A stretch of DNA of 64,000 nucleotides from NCBI GenBank assembly GCA_029202525.1, contig CP119325.1:5554001-5618000 (forward strand). The letters run 5' to 3'. The position numbers were made by a program, and so were the translations under genes. The notes beneath the pieces were generated by a model that did not search any database, was not told where the DNA came from, and saw only the letters and a program-made list of their open reading frames with translations. This DNA is from Candidatus Pseudomonas phytovorans. Lineage in GTDB: Bacteria > Pseudomonadota > Gammaproteobacteria > Pseudomonadales > Pseudomonadaceae. This document shows, piece after piece, positions 51,769-59,800 of this stretch (its first letter is position 1; each line of letters starts with the position of its first letter).

Positions 51769-53844
51769 ATGAGTCGAGATACCGGCGACAACCTGGACCG
51801 GAACCACAGCGCCAATATGCCGATGGCCACTGTCATGGACGCCTATCTGAGCCGCCGCAGCGTGATGCGCGGCAGCCTGGGCGCCGCCATCGCCATGATT
51901 GCCGGTACCGGCCTGACAGGCTGCTTCGACGGGGGTGGTTCCGATCATGATGATCCGGTCACCGAGCCACCGGTGACCGAGCCGCCTGTCACCGAGCCGG
52001 AAGTGCCTAAACTGGCGCTGGGCTTCCAGTCCATCCCGGGCTCGCGCACCGACGCCTGTGTGGTTGCCGCCGGCTACAGCGCCTATGTGCTGGCGCCGTG
52101 GGGCACGCCGCTGAACAGCAACGGCAACCCGTGGAAGTCCGACGGCAGCAACACCTCGACCGACCAGGCCAACGCCATGGGCATGCACCATGACGGCATG
52201 CACTTCTTCCCCATCAATGGCAGCTCGGAAGACGGCCTGCTGGCGATCAACTTCGAGTACATCGACGCCGCCGCCCTGCACCCGGCCGGCCCGACCACCG
52301 ATGTCAACGGCAAGCGCCCGGTCGAGGAAGTGCGCAAGGAAATCAACGCCCATGGTGCTGGCGTTGTGCGCCTGCAGAAAGTCAGCGGCCGCTGGCAGGT
52401 GGTCGACAACGACCCGCTGAACCGCCGCTTCACCACCGCCTCGCGCATGGAAATCACCGGCCCGCTGCGTGGCACGGACCACGTCAAGACCAAATACTCC
52501 AGCGCCGGCACCCACTGCCGTGGCACCAACAACAACTGTGGCAACGGCTACACCCCGTGGGGCACCTACCTGACCTGTGAAGAGAACTGGCCAGGCATCT
52601 TCGTCAACAAGGGCACCCGCCCCGAAGACCAGCGCCGCATTGGCGTGGGCACCTCCAGCGGCCAGTACAAGTGGGAAACCGCCGCCGGTGACAGCACCGA
52701 AGTGGCCGACGAATTCACCCGCTTCGACGTTACCGTCAAAGGCGCCAGCGCCACTGACGACTACCGCAACGAAGCCAGCACCTACGGCTACATCGTCGAG
52801 ATCGACCCGTACAACAGCAGCACCCTGGCCACCAAGCGCACCGCGCTGGGCCGCTTCCGCCACGAAGGTTGCGCCCCAGGCCTGCCCGTCGCCGGCAAGC
52901 CGCTGGTGTGGTACATGGGTGACGACTCGAACAACGAGTACCTGTACAAGTGGGTGTCCACCGCTGTGTGGGATGCCGCCGACGCCAACCCGGCCGACCG
53001 CCTGGCCACCGGCGCCAAGTACCTGGACCAGGGCAAGCTGTACGTCGCCCGCTTCAATGCCGACGGCAGCGGTGTATGGCTGCTGCTGGACGTGGCCACC
53101 GCGACCACGGGCGGCAGCACCCTGGGCGCGCTGTACGGCGACCTGCCGGGTATCATCCTCAACACCCGTGGGGCTGGCGATGCCGTGGGCGCAACGCCGA
53201 TGGACCGCCCGGAATGGACCACGGTCAACCCGCTGAACGGCGACGTGTACCTGACCCTGACCAACAACAGCGCGCGTACCCCGGAAAAGGTCGATGCGGC
53301 CAACCCGCGCGGCCCGAACCGCCACGGCCACATCATTCGCTGGCACGACAGCGACGACCAGCTGAGCTTTACCTGGGACATCTTCGTGTTCGGTGCCAAC
53401 GCAGCCGGTACTGCCGACATCAACCGCTCCGGCCTGACCGAACTGAACCAGTTCGCCAGCCCCGACGGCATGAGCTTCGATAGCCGTGGCGTGTTGTGGT
53501 TCGAGACCGACAACGGCGAGAGCACCCTCACCGATTACACCAACGACCAGCTGCTGGCAGTAATCCCCACCGACCTGGTAGACGCGACCGGCAAGCAGGT
53601 GCCGGTGAACGCACAGAACCAGGTGGACCTGCGCCGCTTCTTCGTTGGGCCGAATGATTGCGAGGTGACCGGGATTGCCTTTACCCCGGACAACAAGACC
53701 TTGTTCGTCAACATTCAGCACCCGGGGAACTGGCCGTATACCGACAAGGCGACCGATGCTACGCCGGCTGGGGCCACGGTTCGGCCGCGGGCTTCGACTG
53801 TGGTGATTCAGCGGATTGATGGCGGAGAGATCGGCACCGCCTGA
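51769..53844 (+). CDS. uxpB: PhoX-family secreted alkaline phosphatase lipoprotein
   Basis: A calcium/iron-dependent phosphatase (DUF839) releasing phosphate from organic esters. 691 aa. The signal has a Tat motif (SRRSVMRGS, R29-R30) and a lipobox LTGC with C52, then an acidic linker repeating PPVTEP (about 63-79). Catalytic-domain signatures include YLTCEENWPG (C270 with the following Glu pair, metal ligands in known PhoX), GRFRHEGCAP and SPDGMSFDSRG. A P. putida PhoX with Tat motif plus lipobox, named UxpB, is known to be secreted by the adjacent Xcp system; this is evidently its counterpart. AAGGACACC precedes the ATG. Confidence 0.92.
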   Translation: MSRDTGDNLDRNHSANMPMATVMDAYLSRRSVMRGSLGAAIAMIAGTGLTGCFDGGGSDHDDPVTEPPVTEPPVTEPEVPKLALGFQSIPGSRTDACVVAAGYSAYVLAPWGTPLNSNGNPWKSDGSNTSTDQANAMGMHHDGMHFFPINGSSEDGLLAINFEYIDAAALHPAGPTTDVNGKRPVEEVRKEINAHGAGVVRLQKVSGRWQVVDNDPLNRRFTTASRMEITGPLRGTDHVKTKYSSAGTHCRGTNNNCGNGYTPWGTYLTCEENWPGIFVNKGTRPEDQRRIGVGTSSGQYKWETAAGDSTEVADEFTRFDVTVKGASATDDYRNEASTYGYIVEIDPYNSSTLATKRTALGRFRHEGCAPGLPVAGKPLVWYMGDDSNNEYLYKWVSTAVWDAADANPADRLATGAKYLDQGKLYVARFNADGSGVWLLLDVATATTGGSTLGALYGDLPGIILNTRGAGDAVGATPMDRPEWTTVNPLNGDVYLTLTNNSARTPEKVDAANPRGPNRHGHIIRWHDSDDQLSFTWDIFVFGANAAGTADINRSGLTELNQFASPDGMSFDSRGVLWFETDNGESTLTDYTNDQLLAVIPTDLVDATGKQVPVNAQNQVDLRRFFVGPNDCEVTGIAFTPDNKTLFVNIQHPGNWPYTDKATDATPAGATVRPRASTVVIQRIDGGEIGTA

Positions 53845-53857
53845 TCGACCTGTGTAC

Positions 53858-53978
53858 GGGGGCCGCTTTGCGGCCCATTCGCAGGCAAGCCAGCTCCCAC
53901 AGGGATATCACAGGCTCTGAATGCCGTGGTTTCCTGTGGGAGCTGGCTTGCCTGCGAATGGGCTGCAGAGCAGCCCCG
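53858..53978. repeat. Variant inverted REP pair between uxpB and gspK
   Basis: Facing elements with core GCAGGCAAGCCAGCTCCCAC (left) and GTGGGAGCTGGCTTGCCTGC (right), flanked by GGGGGCCGC-TTTGCGGCCC and GGGCTGCAGAGCAGCCCC hairpins. It differs from the other pairs at the same core positions in both halves. Lies at the end of converging genes and probably ends both transcripts. Confidence 0.85.
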
Positions 53979-53991
53979 GCTATCTCAATCC

Positions 53992-54957
53992 TCACCAGGC
54001 CATGGGCTCCCGGCTACGCACTCGCACTTGCTGCGCCGGCACCCGGGCATGCCACTGCACCACGCCCAGCGCCTCCACCTGGAACTCGCTGCGTATCACC
54101 CGCCCCTCTTCCTCAAACGACAGCTGCAGCAAGAAGTACCCGCTGTTAAGCAGCAAACCTTCACTCAGCCGCTCGAACGTTTCGTCATCCACCGCCCCCA
54201 ACGCCTGGCGCAGCGCACCCGCATCCACGTACCCCGACGCCGGCCGGCCGCTGATGATGCGGCTGAGCAACGAACGCGGGTAACGCCCCTCGTACAGCGC
54301 CTCCAGCAGCGGCAAGTGCTCCAACCCCAGCGCATTGGCGTTCAGCCGCCAGCCGGTGACCTGGGGCAAGGCACACAGCATCGGGTAACGAGCCTGGCGG
54401 GCAGCATCCGGCGCCAGCAGCAAGTTCAGCTCGCTGGTGTCGAGCATCGGCTGGTTGGCCGCCAGGCGCGGCGGTTGCTGGCGCAGGTACTGGGCACTTT
54501 CGGCGCCCTGCAGGCGGGTGTCGCTGTCGGCATCGAGCCAGTCGGCCAGCGCATCGGTCAGCCGCTCAGCAGCCATGTCGTCGCCCAGCAGGTAGTGCAA
54601 CTGGCGCTCGGCACGCTCGCCATCGGCACCCAGCAGCGCATTGACGTTGAAGCACGTGTGCTGGTCGTGCACCCGCAGTTGCGCCTTACCGGCGCCAAAA
54701 TCGTAGTTCAGCGGCTGCCCACGCAAGGCCTGCCAGAACAGCGGGCTAAGCCGCCAGGCCGGGTCGCGCAGGGCCTGCCCGGCATAGGCCAGGCCAGCCT
54801 GTTCCATGGCCCGCGCCTGCACCCGCTGGTGCAGCAGGCGCACTTCATCCACCTGGCGCCGGCCATCTTCCACCAACCAGGCCATGCCCGCCGCCAGCAT
54901 TGCCAGCACCACCATCACCATCAGCAGGGCCGCACCCTGCTGTTGCCTGCCACCCAT
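53992..54957 (-). CDS. gspK: Type II secretion minor pseudopilin GspK, detached from the operon
   Basis: 321 aa from the ATG at 54957. N-terminal prepilin segment GGRQQQG/AALLMVMVVLAMLAAG lacks Glu at +5, as is normal for GspK. The large domain (QHTCFNVNALLG; LADWLDADSDTRLQGAES; ANQPMLDTSELNLL) is typical. It caps the pseudopilus with GspI and GspJ. It lies between uxpB and tatA, about 9 kb from its usual gspJ-L neighbours, as a separate unit. A weak gspK promoter would lie in the 145 nt shared with tatA. Confidence 0.9.
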   Translation of the reverse strand: MGGRQQQGAALLMVMVVLAMLAAGMAWLVEDGRRQVDEVRLLHQRVQARAMEQAGLAYAGQALRDPAWRLSPLFWQALRGQPLNYDFGAGKAQLRVHDQHTCFNVNALLGADGERAERQLHYLLGDDMAAERLTDALADWLDADSDTRLQGAESAQYLRQQPPRLAANQPMLDTSELNLLLAPDAARQARYPMLCALPQVTGWRLNANALGLEHLPLLEALYEGRYPRSLLSRIISGRPASGYVDAGALRQALGAVDDETFERLSEGLLLNSGYFLLQLSFEEEGRVIRSEFQVEALGVVQWHARVPAQQVRVRSREPMAW

Positions 54958-55031
54958 CCGTGCGTGCCTCGCTCGCGCAATAAAGACGCCAGTCAACACG
55001 CCGCGTGTTGCAGGTAGATGGCAATGCCCGT

Positions 55032-55049
55032 TCGTCATGTGCCCGTCAT
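55032..55049 (+). promoter_or_regulatory. Pho box upstream of tatABC
   Basis: TCGTCAT-GTGC-CCGTCAT: two direct half-sites at 11-nt spacing, matching CTGTCAT at 5 and 6 of 7 positions. A -10-like CAGGAT follows 10 nt later (55060-55065), the expected place for a PhoB-activated promoter, 37 nt before the tatA start. The known tat-1 genes of P. putida are induced by low phosphate. Confidence 0.7.
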
Positions 55050-55102
55050 CTACACGAGGCAGGATTGCCCTTCCTTTTCATGGCCTTACAGGAGTGGTCG
55101 CA

Positions 55103-55336
55103 ATGGGTGGCATTGGAATCTGGCAACTGGTGATCGTACTGCTGATCGTGTTTTTGCTGTTTGGTACCAAGCGCCTCAAGGGCCTGGGTAGCGATGTGGG
55201 CGAGGCGATCCAGGGTTTTCGCAAGTCCATGGGCGGCGACGCTGATGCCAGCGCACCCGGCCAGGCGCAGGTTCAGCAACAGGCCACGCAGGCCGGCCAG
55301 GCCACGCAGCAGCCTCAAGCGGACCGTCAGGCCTGA
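55103..55336 (+). CDS. tatA: Twin-arginine translocase subunit TatA
   Basis: 77 aa. One N-terminal membrane helix (IGIWQLVIVLLIVFLLFGTKRL), the FGxKRL hinge, an amphipathic helix (GSDVGEAIQGFRKSM) and a Gln/Ala-rich tail. TatA multimerises to pass folded proteins. AGGAG lies 8 nt before the ATG. The frame is open well upstream but only this start gives a TatA. First gene of a Pho-controlled tatABC set, which is probably a second, dedicated Tat system. Confidence 0.94.
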   Translation: MGGIGIWQLVIVLLIVFLLFGTKRLKGLGSDVGEAIQGFRKSMGGDADASAPGQAQVQQQATQAGQATQQPQADRQA

Positions 55337-55626
55337 TGTTCGAGGTAGGCTTCAGCGAGCTGCTGCTGGTCGGTGTCGTTGCGCTACTGGTGCTGGGCCC
55401 GGAGCGCCTGCCGGTGGCGGCGCGCACCCTCGGCCGTGGCCTGGGCCAGGCGCGCCGGGCCATGCACGCCTTGCGTACGCAGGTAGAACGCGAGATCGAG
55501 CTGCCCAACCTCGACAGCGCCCCGTTGCAGCGCCTGGAACAGGAAATCCGCCAAGGCATCAGCCTGAACACGGAGCCGGCCAATGATGCCGCCACGGTAG
55601 CCGCCCCCAAGGAAAACGCCTCATGA
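55336..55626 (+). CDS. tatB: Twin-arginine translocase subunit TatB
   Basis: 96 aa, short for TatB. The helix MFEVGFSELLLVGVVALLVL with the Glu at position 8 and the LGPERLP hinge is diagnostic; the cytoplasmic helix (RTLGRGLGQARRAMHALRTQ) follows. TatB with TatC recognises the twin-Arg signal. The ATG overlaps the tatA stop in TGATG. Confidence 0.94.
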   Translation: MFEVGFSELLLVGVVALLVLGPERLPVAARTLGRGLGQARRAMHALRTQVEREIELPNLDSAPLQRLEQEIRQGISLNTEPANDAATVAAPKENAS

Positions 55627-56384
55627 GTATTGCCATGGACCCGGCGGGCAGCATGCCGCTGACCGAACACCTGCGTGACCTGCGCAAACGCCTGGTGCGT
55701 TGCCTGGCACTGGTGGCGCTGGTGTTCGCCGGCCTGTTCCCTTTCGCCCAGACACTGTACACGCTGATATCCGAGCCGCTGCGGCGCTTTTTGCCGGAAG
55801 GCGCGAGCATGATCGCCACCAGCGTCACTTCGCCGTTTCTCACGCCGTTCAAGCTGACGGCGATGTGCGCGCTGTTCGTGGCCATGCCGCTGCTGCTGCA
55901 CCAGGCCTGGGGTTTTCTTGCACCCGGACTGTACCGCCGTGAGAGGCGTATTGCCCTGCCACTGCTGGTGTCGAGCATCGTACTGTTTTATGGCGGCATG
56001 GCCTTCGCGTTCTTTCTGGTGTTCCCGATGATGTTCGGCTTCTTTGCCAGCGTGACGCCGGACGGTGTGGCGATGATGACCGATATCAGCCAGTACCTGG
56101 ACTTTATCCTGGCGCTGTTTTTGGCGTTCGGGTTAGCGTTCGAGATCCCGGTGGCGACGTTTATCGTGGTCTGGGTGGGGTTGGCCGATGTGACCACGTT
56201 GCGGCGCAGCAGGCCCTACGTGATCGTGGGGTGCTTTGTGGTGGGGATGATTCTGACGCCGCCTGATGTGTTTTCGCAGACGATGCTGGCGGTGCCGATG
56301 TGGGTGCTGTTCGAGGTGGGGCTGCTGGCGTGTGCCTGGCTGCGGCAGCCTGAGCAGAATAAGGACATTGTGGCTGGATCTTAG
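55623..56384 (+). CDS. tatC: Twin-arginine translocase subunit TatC
   Basis: 253 aa with six membrane segments. N-terminal signal-recognition region MPLTEHLRDLRKRLVRCL carries the conserved Glu and RxR motif; later QAWGFLAPGLYRRERR and FGLAFEIPVATFIVV are typical. Overlaps tatB by 4 nt. Its likely clients are the neighbouring twin-Arg lipoproteins (UxpB and the SoxB-like protein). Confidence 0.95.
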   Translation: MSIAMDPAGSMPLTEHLRDLRKRLVRCLALVALVFAGLFPFAQTLYTLISEPLRRFLPEGASMIATSVTSPFLTPFKLTAMCALFVAMPLLLHQAWGFLAPGLYRRERRIALPLLVSSIVLFYGGMAFAFFLVFPMMFGFFASVTPDGVAMMTDISQYLDFILALFLAFGLAFEIPVATFIVVWVGLADVTTLRRSRPYVIVGCFVVGMILTPPDVFSQTMLAVPMWVLFEVGLLACAWLRQPEQNKDIVAGS

Positions 56385-56480
56385 GGCCTCTTCGCGGGAC
56401 AAGCCCGCTCCCACAGGGATATCACAAGGCTTCGGACCGGTGATATCCCTGTGGGAGCGGGCTTGTCCCGCGAATGGCCC
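56384..56480. repeat. Long REP palindrome after tatC
   Basis: A 97-bp near-perfect palindrome: GGGCCTCTTCGCGGGACAAG ... and its inverse, with the inner CTCCCACAGGGATATCAC / GTGATATCCCTGTGGGAG arms pairing right up to a 13-nt loop. Between converging tatC and the NIF3-like gene; a probable bidirectional terminator. Confidence 0.85.
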
Positions 56481-56489
56481 TAACGCGGT

Positions 56490-56801
56490 CTAGAACTCGG
56501 CGAGCCGCCAGACTTCGTAGGCTGGCGTCTCGTACGGGTGGCTGTGCTTGAGCGCAACGACGGTCTGAACGATCAGCTCGTCTGCCACCACCAGCTCCAC
56601 CTTCCACTCCTCCACCACCTCAACCTGTCCCGCTTGCCCGAGGAACGGCTGGCTGCCGTCCAACGGGCGGAACTGGCCCTGGCCGAGTGTTTGCCAGGCG
56701 CAGTGATCATAGTCACCGATGCGCCCGCCACCAGCAGCGAACACAGCGGCCTTGACCACTTCGACATGGCTGGCGGGGACAAAGAAGGCGAGCTTGTACA
56801 C
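56490..56801 (-). CDS. Small NIF3/YqfO-type domain protein
   Basis: 103 aa resembling the CutA-like insert of NIF3/YqfO proteins (MYKLAFFVPASHVEVVKAAV; GRIGDYDHCAWQTLGQGQF; LKHSHPYETPAYEVWRL). Only this domain is present, without the metal-binding NIF3 halves. The function is unknown. Follows purL on the same strand with a gap of 3 nt, so it is co-transcribed with it. Confidence 0.78.
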   Translation of the reverse strand: MYKLAFFVPASHVEVVKAAVFAAGGGRIGDYDHCAWQTLGQGQFRPLDGSQPFLGQAGQVEVVEEWKVELVVADELIVQTVVALKHSHPYETPAYEVWRLAEF

Positions 56802-56804
56802 GCC

Positions 56805-59800
56805 TTAGTTCACCCACACCCGCGCGTTGCGGAACATACGCATCAGCGCGGCATCTTCCTGCCACTCATCCGGGCGCCAGGAGTTCTGCACGGCGCGGAA
56901 CATACGCTCCGGGTGCGGCATCATGATGGTCACACGGCCGTCGCGGCTGGTCAGGCCGGTGATACCGCGCGGCGAGCCGTTCGGGTTGGCCGGGTAGGCT
57001 TCGGTGACCTTGCCGTGGTTGTCGACGTAGCGCAGGGCCACGCAACCGGACACATCGGCTTCCAGCAATGCTTCTTCGCTGGCGAACTCTGCGTGGCCTT
57101 CACCGTGGGCGATGGCGATCGGCATGCGCGAACCGGCCATGCCCTGCAGGAAGATCGAGTTGGACTTCTGCACCTCGACCATGGCCACCCGCGCCTCGAA
57201 CTGCTCCGAGCGGTTACGCACGAAGTGCGGCCAGTACTCGGTGCCCGGGATCAGCTCGTGCAGGTTGGACATCATCTGGCAACCGTTGCACACGCCCAGG
57301 GCGAAGCTGTCGGTACGCTCGAAGAAGGCCTGGAAGGCGTCACGGGCACGGGCGTTGAACAGCGCCGACTTGGCCCAGCCTTCACCGGCACCCAGCACGT
57401 CGCCGTACGAGAAGCCGCCGCAGGCGACCAGGCCCTTGAAGGCCTCGAAGTCAACACGGCCAGCGAGGATGTCGCTCATGTGCACGTCGATGGCGGCGAA
57501 GCCGGCACGGTCGAAGGCAGCAGCCATTTCGACCTGGCCGTTCACGCCCTGCTCGCGCAGGATGGCCACTTGTGGGCGCACGCCCTTCTTGATGTAGGGT
57601 GCAGCGATGTCGTCGTTGACGTCGAAGCCCAGCTTGACCGACAGGCCCGGATTGTCTTCCTCAAGCAGCAGGTCGAATTCCTGGTCGGCGCAGTCAGCGT
57701 TGTCGCGCAGGCGCTGGATCTGGTAGCTGGTCTCGGCCCACTGGCGCTGCAGCATGCGACGGTCGTCGTCGAACAGCACTTCGCCGTTCAGGCTGATGGA
57801 CACTTCAGCGTTGTTGACCGGCTTGCCGATTACCGCAACACACTCTTCGCCCAGGCCAGCGGCGCTGAACTGTGCCAGTACGTCCGGGGTGGCATCCTGG
57901 CGAACCTGGATAACAGCACCCAGCTCTTCGTTGAAGAGGATGGCCGGCACTTCTTTGCGATTGTCAGTCAGTGGGTCGAGTTGCAGGTCGAGGCCGCAGT
58001 GGCCGGCGAAGGCCATTTCCACCACGGTGGTCAGCAGGCCGCCATCAGAACGGTCGTGGTAAGCCAGCAGGTGGCCATCGGCGTTCAGGCCCTGGATTAC
58101 GGCGAAGAAGGCCTTCAGGTCTTCGGCGTCGTCAACGTCCGGTGCCTGGGCAGCGATCTTGCCGTAGGTCTGGGCCAGGATCGAGGCGCCCATGCGGTTT
58201 TTGCCGCGGCCCAGGTCGATCAGGATCAGGTCGGTTTCGCCCTTGTCCATGCGCAGCTCAGGGGTCAGGGTCTTGCGAATGTCGGTGACCGGGGCAAAGC
58301 CGGTGATGATCAGCGACATTGGCGAGGTGACGCTCTTCTCGCCGCCCTCATCGCTCCATTTGGTCTTCATCGACATCGAGTCTTTGCCGACCGGAATGGT
58401 GATGCCCAGTTCCGGGCACAGCTCCATGCCGACAGCCTTGACGGTGTCGTACAGACGGGCGTCTTCACCCGGGTGGCCAGCAGCAGACATCCAGTTTGCC
58501 GACAGTTTGATGTCGGACAGCTTCTCGATGCGCGAGGCCGCCAGGTTGGTTAGGGTTTCGCCGATCGCCATGCGGCCGGACGCCGGGGCATCCAGCAGCG
58601 CCAGCGGGGTGCGCTCGCCCATGGCCATGGCTTCACCGGTGTAGACGTCGAAGCTGGTGGCGGTGACGGCGCAGTCGGCCACCGGCACCTGCCACGGGCC
58701 AACCATCTGGTCACGGGCAACCAGGCCGGTGATGGTGCGGTCGCCGATGGTGATCAGGAAGCTTTTGCTGGCCACGGCCGGGTGGTTCAGTACGCGCTGG
58801 ACGGCGTTGTCCAGGTCCAGCTCGCTCGGGTCGAAATCATCGCCCAGCTCGGCTTCACGGGTAACCGAACGGTGCATGCGCGGCGGCTTGCCCAACAGCA
58901 CATCGAGCGGCATGTCCACCGGGGTGTTGCCGAAGTGGCTATCGGTCACGGTCAGGTGTGGCTCTTCAGTCGCTTCGCCGACCACGGCGAACGGGCAACG
59001 CTCGCGCTCGCAGATGGCCTTGAAACGCTCGAAGTCGACGGCGCTGACGGCCATCACGTAACGCTCTTGCGATTCGTTGCTCCAGATTTCGTGCGGGGCC
59101 ATGCCCGGCTCGTCATTGGGCACGTTACGCAGCTCGAAGCGGCCACCACGGCCACCGTCGTTGACCAGCTCCGGGAAGGCGTTGGAGATGCCGCCCGCGC
59201 CAACGTCGTGGATGAAGGCGATCGGGTTGGCGTCGCCCAGCTGCCAGCAGCGGTCGATGACCTCTTGGCAACGGCGCTCCATTTCCGGGTTTTCGCGCTG
59301 TACCGAGGCGAAGTCCAGGTCTGCCGAGCTGGCACCGGTCGCCACCGACGAAGCAGCGCCGCCGCCCAGGCCGATCAGCATGGCCGGGCCGCCGAGCACG
59401 ATCAGCTTGGCGCCGACGGTGATCTCGGCCTTCTGCACGTGGTCTTCACGGATGTTGCCCATACCACCGGCAAGCATGATCGGCTTGTGGTAGCCGCGCA
59501 CTTCTTCACCGTGCGGGGTGTTGATGGCTTGTTCGAAGGTACGGAAGTAACCGGTCAGGGCCGGGCGACCGAATTCGTTGTTGAACGCAGCGCCACCCAG
59601 CGGGCCTTCGATCATGATGTCGAGGGCGTCGACGATACGCTCAGGCTTGCCGTAGGCCTGCTCCCAAGGCTGTTCGAAGCCCGGGATGCGCAGGTTGGAC
59701 ACGGTGAAACCGGTCAGGCCGGCCTTGGGCTTGGCGCCACGGCCAGTTGCACCTTCGTCACGGATTTCACCACCGGAGCCGGTGGAAGCGCCGGAGAACG

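Noticed and set aside
51703..53721. 672-codon open frame antisense to uxpB
   Set aside because: Val/Gly/Ala/His-rich composition with no motif; it mirrors the high-GC phosphatase gene on the other strand, whose signal peptide and PhoX motifs are clear.
56538..58553. 671-codon open frame antisense to purL
   Set aside because: Low-complexity shadow of purL; no domain features and no ribosome-binding site of note.
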